DNA of 39,857 nt from Bythopirellula sp. (GTDB taxonomy: Bacteria; Planctomycetota; Planctomycetia; Pirellulales; Lacipirellulaceae): the NCBI GenBank assembly GCA_028285205.1, contig JANQQA010000004.1:1-39857 (forward strand). Direction: 5' to 3'. Numbering within the stretch: position 1 is the first letter of the stretch; every line of letters starts with the position of its first letter. A model generated the notes under the pieces. The model did no database searches and was not told the origin of the DNA. It saw only the letters and a list, made by a program, of their open reading frames with translations. Positions 31,635 through 39,059 of this stretch are shown here, in pieces. Both the position numbers and the translations under genes were made by a program.

Positions 31635-33005
31635 ATGCTGGATCGCCTGCGAAAACGCGCGCCGAGTTTTTCGATTGGCAGCTTGCTTTTACTCACCTCG
31701 GCGATCGCGATCGGTTTTGCGGTAAGCCAATCTCCCTCGCGTGGAGAACCTATCGGATGGTCCTCCATTTACCCTGCCGACTTTAGAGTGCCCGAAGGGC
31801 TGGCTTGCGGAGGTAGCTTGTTGGTGGCGGTGGAATTGCTAAGGCAATCATGGCAGCTCCGACAAGATCTTGCTAGTTCCGTAGATCAGGTGCGTTTCTC
31901 AATTCTCTCGGCCGCAGTCCAGAGATTTGCGATAGCAGCAGCAATTTTCAGCCTTGTTTTGATGCGTCTTTTACTGAATCGGAAACTGATTGCTCTGCCG
32001 GACATGGAAGAATTTATTCATGTTTACGGCGACCTCTGGCCCGATCTGATGTTTGAGATAGTGCTGATCGTCGCAATTCGTATGATGCTGGACAGGCGGA
32101 ATACGACTCAATCGATACAAACACAATGGATGCTTAATTCGATCGTTGCGTTTGGCATCGTTGGTGTGCTGGCACACCTAGTAATCGACCGAAACTTCGT
32201 TCCGTATCTGGTTCATGTGGCAGTCGAACAGATCGAGTTACATCAGCCGATGAAGTTGCAGCGACTAGAAGTCTATCCAAATCATCGCGTCGAGGAATTC
32301 TGGTCATTCTGGCAAGCAACGATTGCCGCAGGTATGGCACTACTCGCAGTATTCATCTTGATTCTCGCTCCTAATATCAAGAGTACATGGGGAAGATGTT
32401 GCGTCTTTTCGCTTCTCGTGACGTTGGTTACTGGCCTGGCGGGTTATGCAAAGTGGTTTTGTTCCGTTGAGCTTCCACGGATTAGTCCTGAAATGGCTAG
32501 TGCGGGCTTGGCAAGCAGATGGGTGGATCGTGCTGCATGGGCTTTGATCGTATTGGGCATTGCAATCTGGATCGGGAACATATCCGGAGCCCGCGCCAGT
32601 GATTTGTCTCTGTGGAACACGAGGTTGCCCAAAACCTCGCAATTGGTGATCTTGGGAGTTGTCCCAATTGCGCTAGCTAGCATGTGGAAGTGGCTATGGC
32701 TTTTGCGCGAGGCACTAAATGTCCCTGGTGTATTGCATGGCTGGGGTACGCTAGTGGACGCGATACGCTCGGTGGGCGTCATAATGCTGTACCCAGAAAT
32801 GATGATACCTCTCGTCCTAGTTGTCTCTACCTGTACTTTGATATGGCAAGCTCTCAGCGATCCGAACACTAGTCCACCACTCGTGTTGGTGGAGGGTCGT
32901 CAGTTCGCTTTGTATTCGGTCGCCTGGCTGGCGGTCTTGCTCGTCGGCATTCCTACTCTTGCTATCTTCGGTTTTTGCTATTGGCTTGGGCCGTGGATAC
33001 TGTGA
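31635..33005 (+). CDS. Polytopic membrane protein, function unknown
   Basis: A 456-residue protein with about nine predicted membrane helices, for example FSIGSLLLLTSAIAIGFAV near the start, FAIAAAIFSLVLMRLLL, AGMALLAVFILILA, AWALIVLGIAIWIG and WLAVLLVGIPTLAIFGFCYWLG at the end. No conserved catalytic motif is evident. The N-terminal RAPSFSIGSLLLLT resembles the F-S-[IL]-x-x-L-L-x-L-T start that recurs in planctomycete membrane proteins, including the DUF1559-type protein at 2297. The ATG at 31635 is 9 bp after the M50 stop, so co-transcription is likely. Codon use looks a little more AT-rich than in its neighbours, which may reflect lower conservation. I cannot name it. Confidence 0.72.
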   Translation: MLDRLRKRAPSFSIGSLLLLTSAIAIGFAVSQSPSRGEPIGWSSIYPADFRVPEGLACGGSLLVAVELLRQSWQLRQDLASSVDQVRFSILSAAVQRFAIAAAIFSLVLMRLLLNRKLIALPDMEEFIHVYGDLWPDLMFEIVLIVAIRMMLDRRNTTQSIQTQWMLNSIVAFGIVGVLAHLVIDRNFVPYLVHVAVEQIELHQPMKLQRLEVYPNHRVEEFWSFWQATIAAGMALLAVFILILAPNIKSTWGRCCVFSLLVTLVTGLAGYAKWFCSVELPRISPEMASAGLASRWVDRAAWALIVLGIAIWIGNISGARASDLSLWNTRLPKTSQLVILGVVPIALASMWKWLWLLREALNVPGVLHGWGTLVDAIRSVGVIMLYPEMMIPLVLVVSTCTLIWQALSDPNTSPPLVLVEGRQFALYSVAWLAVLLVGIPTLAIFGFCYWLGPWIL

Positions 33006-33414
33006 TTCCGACTCCAATGAACACCTCTCTATCTTTCCTATCGCCTCAATTCCTGGATAGCGATGCAAGCGTTGGGTGCAGCTGTCGTGATCGACGATGG
33101 AAGTGATCCACAGCTCAGAAGCAAGAGTGAGCTCTGCTGCTGGTAGTCAGCACTTCCAGCACACTGACGTAGAGACTAGGCAGCTTAGTGAACTGCGGCG
33201 AGCAACTTTTCCTGGAAATCGCCAGAGATTTCGTGCGAGAAAAACAACTCCGCCGCGAATACGATTTCGTGCCGAATCGCGCAATACTCGGCTCATACGG
33301 CGAAATTTTGCCAAGAACAGTGGCTTTGCTACATTGAATCGCTAGGTGTCAAAGCATAGCGGTGAACACACCGATCAGATTTCCGTTTCGAAGGGACCCT
33401 TGGAAAGGACAGAG
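33006..33414 (+). promoter_or_regulatory. Intergenic region with a candidate promoter of the NHL gene
   Basis: This 409-bp region has no recognisable gene, RNA or repeat. The best promoter candidate is TTGCCA (33308-33313) and TACATT (33330-33335) with 16-base spacing, a moderate match. It would give a leader of about 70 bases before the ATG at 33415, which is preceded by AAGGA. Confidence 0.3.
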
Positions 33415-35064
33415 ATGATTATGAGACATCGTAATGTGGTTGGTTTGGTTGCGGCCCTCTTTCTTGTTGCTCCAAGCCTGACGCTTGCAGAGAATACCGT
33501 CGTGGAGGTGGAGGAAAGTTCAGTCATCACTGATGTCGTGGATGTGGAGGTTGAGATCCAGACGGCCGACGCGGCGGAATCCAAGCAGGAGTGCAATTCG
33601 AAGGAGCAACCTTGCGAATCAACGGGACAGCAGAAAGAGCAACAGGTCGTTGCCAAGAAGCGTAAATCCAAAAGCTTGTTTAGCTACTTCTTCGCTTCCA
33701 GCGATGACGCGGACGAAGTAAGCGACGATGCGGACTTTCCTGCCACGCACCGCCAAGTGGCGCTGCTCAAGGTCTCAGCCTCGGCCGACGGTGAGGAGCA
33801 ATCGCAATCGGGCCTGAACGTACATTCGTTCTGTCTCGACAGCCAGGACAATTTGCTGGTCGCGCTGACCGAGGGTCAAGCTGGCAAGCTGCAGCTGCTC
33901 AATCCCCAAGGCGAGCACCTGCAGACCATCGACCTCCCCGTACTGCCCGAGGCGGTCAACATCGATGCGGACGGAAACTACCTGGTTGCCGGTGCTGGCA
34001 AGATGTATCGCCTCGACCCGCAAGGCGAAGTGCTGATCGAGGCGCGTTCGCCTCTGGCCGCGCAGATTGAAGAGAACAAGGCCCAGATTCGCGAAGAGGT
34101 GATTCAACAGATCAAAGCTCAGGCCAAGATGATGGTCCAACAACAGGACGTGTATCAACAGCAGATCGACAGCATCGTCATGCGGGCAGCTCGACGACTC
34201 AGTCGCGACGACCGTAATGAGTATCAGTCGCTCAAGAAACGTCTCGCGAAGCTCTCCGACGAAGATTTGGCAGCCATGGATGCTCAGGAGCAGAACGCCA
34301 TGGCACTGCGTAAGGTGTTGTTGCGCATGTTGGAAACCAAGCTCGAAGCACAGCTAACGGACGAAGAAAAGGAGACACGTGAGCTGTATGCAACGCAACT
34401 AGAGTACATCAACGACTATGCGGACGTGCAGGCGGGTGCCGAACCGAGCGACAAACAGGTCGACGAAACGCTGGCCAGCATGATCCAGTACAAGTCGAAG
34501 ATTGCCTCTATCAGCGCGACCAATGACGAAGTGTTCATCGCTACCGGCGCAGTCAGTGGCTACGGCTACGATGTGTGGCGAATGGACGCGAAAATGGAGA
34601 ATCCCGAGAAAATCGTCACGCAGCTGCGCGGTTGCTGCGGTCAGATGGATGTGCAAGCGTGCGCGTCGGGCCTCTACGTTGCCGAGAACTCGCGGCACAA
34701 AGTGCAGCATTTCGACCTGGCCGGCAAGAAGGTCAACTCTTGGGGCCAAGGCAAGCGTGAAGGAGTCCGCGGATTCGGCAGCTGCTGTAATCCGATGAAT
34801 GTCGCGTTCGGCTCTGACGGGTCGGTCTACACCGCGGAGTCGGGCAGTGGACGCATTAAGCGATATTCAGCAGAGGGCGAGTTGATGTCGCTGATCGGTA
34901 GCGTGGAACTCGTGCCCGGCTGCAAGAAAGTGTCGATTGCCGTGTCCAACGACCATGAGCGAGTTTACATGCTCGATATCACTCGCAATCACATCATCGT
35001 CATGGAAGCCAAGCCTCAAGAGCAGCAGGTGGCAAGCAAGGACGAGGCTGAAGCCGCATCGTAG
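33415..35064 (+). CDS. Exported NHL-repeat-like beta-propeller protein with helical insert
   Basis: A 549-residue protein with signal peptide MIMRHRNVVGLVAALFLVAPSLTLA and then an acidic, low-complexity N-terminal stretch. Propeller-like strands occur at about 130-220 (FCLDSQDNLLVALT, NIDADGNYLVAGAGKMYRLDPQGEV) and again at about 360-545 (MDVQACASGLYVAENSRHKVQHFDLAGKKV, NVAFGSDGSVYTAESGSGRIKRYSAEGEL). These are NHL blades. Between them is a coiled-coil-like helical insert of about 130 residues. Two Cys-Cys pairs, RGCCGQMD and GSCCNPMN, start neighbouring blades. Such pairs are unusual in NHL repeats and may bind metal or redox partners. The ATG at 33415 is preceded by AAGGA; a start at 33346 would add an improbable leader. 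The PhnD-PQQ gene follows 170 bp downstream. Confidence 0.78.
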   Translation: MIMRHRNVVGLVAALFLVAPSLTLAENTVVEVEESSVITDVVDVEVEIQTADAAESKQECNSKEQPCESTGQQKEQQVVAKKRKSKSLFSYFFASSDDADEVSDDADFPATHRQVALLKVSASADGEEQSQSGLNVHSFCLDSQDNLLVALTEGQAGKLQLLNPQGEHLQTIDLPVLPEAVNIDADGNYLVAGAGKMYRLDPQGEVLIEARSPLAAQIEENKAQIREEVIQQIKAQAKMMVQQQDVYQQQIDSIVMRAARRLSRDDRNEYQSLKKRLAKLSDEDLAAMDAQEQNAMALRKVLLRMLETKLEAQLTDEEKETRELYATQLEYINDYADVQAGAEPSDKQVDETLASMIQYKSKIASISATNDEVFIATGAVSGYGYDVWRMDAKMENPEKIVTQLRGCCGQMDVQACASGLYVAENSRHKVQHFDLAGKKVNSWGQGKREGVRGFGSCCNPMNVAFGSDGSVYTAESGSGRIKRYSAEGELMSLIGSVELVPGCKKVSIAVSNDHERVYMLDITRNHIIVMEAKPQEQQVASKDEAEAAS

Positions 35065-35106
35065 TCAGTGACACAGCACTCAGCGACTTTGCGAAGGATG
35101 ACGCGC

Positions 35107-35139
35107 GTTGCGGGAGTCATCTCCGACGGCTCCCACAAC
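35107..35139. terminator. Stem-loop between the NHL and PhnD-PQQ genes
   Basis: Arms GTTGCGGGAG (35107-35116) and CTCCCACAAC (35130-35139) pair at nine of ten positions with a 13-base loop. The element lies 42 bp after the stop of the NHL gene. There is a short T-rich stretch (TTTTCTC) some bases later. It may be a terminator, making the second gene separately transcribed. Confidence 0.35.
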
Positions 35140-35234
35140 CGCTTCCTCAGTTTTCTCACAACTCAACGCCAACAAGATGCCTCTCGATCGGATTCGATGA
35201 ATCTGACGAAAAGCAGACAGGCAAAGGGGGTTTC

Positions 35235-37352
35235 ATGCACATAACTTCGCACCTCGGCACTTACGCTGGGAGACAGCTGCTCGTCCTGGGCGCCGTGCTC
35301 GCCACGCTGATCGTCGCGCCGTGGTCACACGCCGGTGAAGAAGAGCAAGAGTTGACGATCGTGGTAATGGATCCGCTCGCGGCGCCGCTGTCATGTCCCT
35401 GCGTGGAAGGCTACGCCCAGCGTGATTATCAGCGGTTGGCGGACTTCATCCAGCAGAAGACTGAGATGCCCAGCAAGGTCGTCTTTCATGAGTCGTTGGT
35501 CGTCGCGCTGAAGAAGACCAAGGGCGAGGCAGACCTGGTGATCGGCAAGGATTCTGTCGTGCGCAGTGATGCGGCGCGTGCGGAGCTGGCCCTCCGGGGC
35601 GTTGCCAGATTGACGGGCAAGGATGGCATGACGTCACAAACCGGTTTGATTCTGGTTCGCTCCGACGATCCAGCTCAGAATCTGGCTGACCTGAAAGGTT
35701 ATCGATTCTTGTTCGGCCCGGCCAACAGTGCCGAGAAGCACGCCGCCGCCAAGAAGTTACTGACTTCCGCGGGCGTCAGCTTGCCGGAGGAAATCGAAAC
35801 CAGCTCCGCGTGCAGCGACGGGGCCTGTAAAATCATCGAATGGGGACCGGACGTCCGCGCCGCGACCGTGATTTCCAGCTACGCCAAACCGCTGCTGGAA
35901 GGTTGCGGGACGATCTCCAAGGGAGATCTTCGCGTTGTCGGCGAAACCAAGCCCGTGCCATTTGTTTCGGCGTTCGTGAATCGCAAGCTTCCCAAATCGA
36001 TTCAGCAAGAACTAACGCAAGCACTATTGCTGGTAAGAAAAGATCAGCAGACACGCCACGCGTTGGAATCGCTGATGGGATTCGTGCCGATTCCAGCAGA
36101 CGAAGAAATGGAAGCGACCGACAAGGCGGTCGAGACTTCCGCGACCAGGCCAGCGGTCGTGCTTCCGCCGGATGACAGTTGGCCCGGCTGGCGAGGTCGC
36201 AACCGCGATGGCCATTGTGGTTGGTTGCCTGATCGCTTACCAGCGGAAGCACACGTCGTCTGGCGCGAGGATTTGGCCGGTCCCGGCTTGGCTGGTATCG
36301 CCGCGACCGACCAGGTTGTGATTATCGGCGATCGCGATTTGCTCGACCGCAGCGATGTGTTTCGCTGCTACGCGGCTGACGATGGAGAACTGCTCTGGAG
36401 CGTTGCCTATCCTGCAATGGGTGCTTTGGACTACGGCAACACGCCGCGAGCCACGCCATTGATCGAAGGGGATCGCGCTTATCTGCATGGTGCGTTCGGT
36501 CATCTCCATTGTGTCGCGCTCGAATCGGGAGAAGTCCTCTGGCAGAAGCAGTTTCAAGCCGACTTCGGTAGCACTGCGGATCTGCCGTGGGGCACATGCG
36601 GCTCGCCGGTTATCGCGGACGGGAAGTTGATCATTAATCCCGGCGCACCCCAAGCCTCGGTGGTCGCGCTCGACCCCGAGTCTGGAGAGGTGCTCTGGCG
36701 TGCCGAGGGTGCGGAGTCCGCCTATGGGTCGTTTGTCGTGGGCGAGCTTGGTCAAGTGATGCAGGTGGTTGGGCACGATGCCGAGTCACTCAGCGGATGG
36801 GAGTTGGCCACCGGCAAGCGTCTGTGGACGTTGGCCCCCGCAGCGGCGGAAGACTTCAGCGTGCCGACGCCGATGGTGGCGGACGGAAAACTGATCGTCG
36901 CGAGCGAAAACAACGGCACACGGTTGTTTGAGTTTACCGACGATGGCAAAATCGTACCGACTCCCGTTGCTGCGAACGAAGATCTTAATCCCGATACGTG
37001 CACGCCGGTCGTGGCAGGCGGCAAGGTGTTTGGCATCTGGAACGAGCTCTACTGCCTCGACATCGAGCACGGCCTCAAAACCGAGTGGTCGGCAAGCGAC
37101 GCTTCGTTTCAGCTCTATGGATCCTTGCTTGCCAGCGGCGATCGTCTGCTGGTCAGCGGCGCGTCGGGCGAATTGCTGCTACTCGATGCGACAGCGCCCG
37201 AGTTTAACGTACTCTCGCGCCTCGAGGTGTTTCACACACCCAACGCCGAACTCTATTCCCATCCCGCGATGGTCGGCAGTCGACTCTACCTCCGCGGTGA
37301 AAACGCGCTGGTCTGCGTAGAACTGGACGATTCGTCTGCGAGCCATGAATAG
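35235..37352 (+). CDS. PhnD-like periplasmic binding domain fused to PQQ-type beta-propeller
   Basis: A 705-residue exported protein. The signal peptide is MHITSHLGTYAGRQLLVLGAVLATLIVAPWSHAG. Residues about 38-290 match the phosphate/phosphite/phosphonate-binding PhnD fold, with DPLAAPLSCPCVEGYAQRDYQRLADFIQQKTEMP, ADLVIGKDSVV and LADLKGYRFLFGPANSAEKH. It has a Cys-x-Cys motif (C54, C56) and further cysteines at 193, 198 and 224. From about 315 to 700 lies a PQQ/quinoprotein-like propeller: DSWPGWRGRNRDG, GELLWSVAYPA, CVALESGEVLWQKQF, VVALDPESGEVLWRAEG and WELATGKRLWTLAP. No ABC transporter partner is adjacent. The ATG at 35235 has AAAGGGGGT upstream. It ends 20 bp before a perfect palindrome. 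Confidence 0.85.
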   Translation: MHITSHLGTYAGRQLLVLGAVLATLIVAPWSHAGEEEQELTIVVMDPLAAPLSCPCVEGYAQRDYQRLADFIQQKTEMPSKVVFHESLVVALKKTKGEADLVIGKDSVVRSDAARAELALRGVARLTGKDGMTSQTGLILVRSDDPAQNLADLKGYRFLFGPANSAEKHAAAKKLLTSAGVSLPEEIETSSACSDGACKIIEWGPDVRAATVISSYAKPLLEGCGTISKGDLRVVGETKPVPFVSAFVNRKLPKSIQQELTQALLLVRKDQQTRHALESLMGFVPIPADEEMEATDKAVETSATRPAVVLPPDDSWPGWRGRNRDGHCGWLPDRLPAEAHVVWREDLAGPGLAGIAATDQVVIIGDRDLLDRSDVFRCYAADDGELLWSVAYPAMGALDYGNTPRATPLIEGDRAYLHGAFGHLHCVALESGEVLWQKQFQADFGSTADLPWGTCGSPVIADGKLIINPGAPQASVVALDPESGEVLWRAEGAESAYGSFVVGELGQVMQVVGHDAESLSGWELATGKRLWTLAPAAAEDFSVPTPMVADGKLIVASENNGTRLFEFTDDGKIVPTPVAANEDLNPDTCTPVVAGGKVFGIWNELYCLDIEHGLKTEWSASDASFQLYGSLLASGDRLLVSGASGELLLLDATAPEFNVLSRLEVFHTPNAELYSHPAMVGSRLYLRGENALVCVELDDSSASHE

Positions 37353-37372
37353 GCGTGCGAAGCCGAGAAACA

Positions 37373-37432
37373 ACCACAGAGGACACGGAGTCACACAACT
37401 TGCCCTCTGTGCTACTCCGTGTCCTCTGTGGT
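37373..37432. repeat. Perfect 19-bp inverted repeat, CACAGAG type (likely bidirectional terminator)
   Basis: Arms ACCACAGAGGACACGGAGT (37373-37391) and ACTCCGTGTCCTCTGTGGT (37414-37432) are exact reverse complements with a 22-base loop. It lies between the convergent ends of the PhnD-PQQ gene (37352) and the DJ-1/PfpI gene (37440), an ideal place for a shared terminator. The imperfect copy at 17476-17543 suggests a dispersed family. Confidence 0.7.
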
Positions 37433-37439
37433 GAGAATC

Positions 37440-37970
37440 TTAGCTCGCCATCAGGACTTCCAGCATGCCGCGGCAGAAGTCAGGCAGGTCGTCGGGTTTG
37501 CGGCTGGAGACGTGGTGCCGATCGACGACGACGGCCGCGTCTTCCCAGATCGCACCGGCGTTGACCAAATCGTCTTTGATCCCCAGCGAGCCGGTCACAC
37601 GCACATCGCGGTACACGCCGGCGGAAATCGGAATCCAACCGCCGTGACAAATCGCGGCAATCAACTTGCCCGCCGCGTCAAACTCGCGGACTAAGTCCAG
37701 CACCTTCGCATCACGCCGCAGCTTGTCGGGCATGAACCCGCCGGGGACCAACAGCCCATCAAAGTCGGCCGCATTCATGTCATCAATCGCCGCGTCCGAC
37801 TTGCACGGATACCCATTCTTGCCCGTGTAGACGACGCCCGCCTCCGGCCCCGCGACCACAACCTCCGCCCCCGCCTCGATCATTCGCAGCTTGGGATACC
37901 ACAGTTCGAGGTCTTCATAGATATCGCCGACGAAGGAGAGAATGCGTTTCTGTGTGATGGGTTGAGACAT
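37440..37970 (-). CDS. DJ-1/PfpI family protein (class I glutamine amidotransferase-like)
   Basis: A 176-residue cytoplasmic protein with the PfpI/DJ-1 flavodoxin-like fold. It starts KRILSFVGDIYEDLELWYPKLRMIEAGAEVVVAG, which includes the conserved acidic Glu of the active site (YEDLELWYP). DFDGLLVPGGFMPDKLRRD gives the GG turn, and AAICHGGWIPISAG holds the nucleophilic Cys at the elbow, followed by His and Gly. Family members include deglycases, proteases and chaperones, and the bacterial substrates differ. The length of about 176 fits the PfpI subgroup. The ATG at 37970 is chosen; a TTG at 37991 would add seven residues. Its 3' end touches the 19-bp palindrome. Confidence 0.92.
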   Translation of the reverse strand: MSQPITQKRILSFVGDIYEDLELWYPKLRMIEAGAEVVVAGPEAGVVYTGKNGYPCKSDAAIDDMNAADFDGLLVPGGFMPDKLRRDAKVLDLVREFDAAGKLIAAICHGGWIPISAGVYRDVRVTGSLGIKDDLVNAGAIWEDAAVVVDRHHVSSRKPDDLPDFCRGMLEVLMAS

Positions 37971-38030
37971 GGGATTGTTGTTGAGGGGCAAGTGATTGTG
38001 AGCAATAGTGAACGCAAGTTCTGGTCTTGA

Positions 38031-38609
38031 TTATACACTCTCATCGAGGTAGTCATCCCACTCGCGCCATTTTGAATCGCTAATCTCTTCCGACTTCATT
38101 TGGACTTCTGGCCATCCAGAGTAATCTGCGATCGTTCTGGCCGCATCGTACGCGTGCCGTTTCACTACGTAAGTGTGGATAAACAGCATCCCACTTTTTT
38201 GTTTCTGCACCGCGGATACCTTGAGCATTAGTCTATAGGCGTCTCGAGTCTCCGCCGACCGTACTCGTCGCGTTTTTGCTTTGGCTATTATAACAGCCTG
38301 AACACAATCCCATGGAAGGCGACATGTCGTCGAACGCGTTAGCCAACGTTCCGTCCACGTGATCGTCTTTCTTACGACATCGATTTGAATCGATTCAAAA
38401 TGCACAAGTGTGCCGGAGCCGAAGTAAAGACACATAATAGCCAATGGACCAAAAACGACGCATCTGAGAACGGTTGGTTCCAGTACTATTGGCACGGCGA
38501 AGAGCGCGGCCATTAGACAAAACAACAGTATGGATAGCGCTTCAACCGTTTTGCTTGGATCCTGGCTGGTCAGTGCCAATGTACCACACGCTAGATTTGT
38601 GACTCTCAT
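38031..38609 (-). CDS. Small membrane protein, hypothetical
   Basis: A 192-residue protein with two adjacent membrane helices (ALSILLFCLMAALFAVPIVL and LRCVVFGPLAIMCLYFGSGTL). A soluble C-terminal part follows with strands such as IQIDVVRKTITWTERWL and MLKVSAVQKQKSGMLFIHTYVV. The two helices plus strands suggest a PH-like membrane domain as in several small bacterial membrane proteins, but no motif proves it. The tail is acidic and Trp-rich (SDSKWREWDDYLDES). The ATG at 38609 follows GGAG at suitable spacing; a GTG at 38618 is the alternative. The gene is upstream of the PfpI gene with 60 bp between. I do not recognise the family. Confidence 0.6.
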   Translation of the reverse strand: MRVTNLACGTLALTSQDPSKTVEALSILLFCLMAALFAVPIVLEPTVLRCVVFGPLAIMCLYFGSGTLVHFESIQIDVVRKTITWTERWLTRSTTCRLPWDCVQAVIIAKAKTRRVRSAETRDAYRLMLKVSAVQKQKSGMLFIHTYVVKRHAYDAARTIADYSGWPEVQMKSEEISDSKWREWDDYLDESV

Positions 38610-39059
38610 GATGCTCACTCCAAACTGAAGTACATCGTCGTAGCATGTGGTGTGTAGGGTGCGATTCCGCTAGCGCTGCATCGCACCCTACCGGTGGTGA
38701 TGGCAGAAGGCAAGTTCTTCTTTGCAATTGGGCCACGGCCTCAAGTACAATCGATGCCAACGGAATTCTCCAAGCACACACCCGGACGACAATGTCGTTC
38801 GCGGATCGTGTGCGCATGCGCGTGCCGGAAAATTCCCGCAGGGTTTTGAAAGGTCTGTGGACGGCAACCTACCAATATGACGGCCGATTTGCAGTAGGCA
38901 AGAATCGCAACTGCATGCGGCAGAAGGAGTTGCGGTGAACGGCGGTACCGAATGTTTAGGAGGTTTTGAAAACGAAAACAGAAAACCGTTCAAAACGGTA
39001 GCCAGTGGCCAGGGAGTCACTAAGCACAAAGGTCAAAGCACAAATAACCGTACTTGCCG
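38610..39059. other. Gene-poor region between the small membrane protein and the E2 gene
   Basis: About 450 bp without a gene that I accept. It contains the hairpin at 38654-38691 and a short open frame at 38645-38938 that looks unconvincing. It also includes the downstream end of the E2 gene's transcript, with AT-rich sequence around 38960-39050. Confidence 0.4.
38654..38691. repeat. Inverted repeat, GTAGGGTGCGA type
   Basis: Arms GTAGGGTGCGA (38654-38664) and TCGCACCCTAC (38681-38691) are perfect reverse complements over 11 bp, with a 16-base loop that contains the inner palindrome AGCGCT. It lies just upstream of the small membrane protein gene. The sequence type is one I associate with dispersed intergenic repeats. 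Confidence 0.55.

Noticed and set aside
38645..38938. Short plus-strand open frame of 97 codons
   Set aside because: It covers the palindrome at 38654-38691, has no ribosome-binding site and no recognisable composition or motif.
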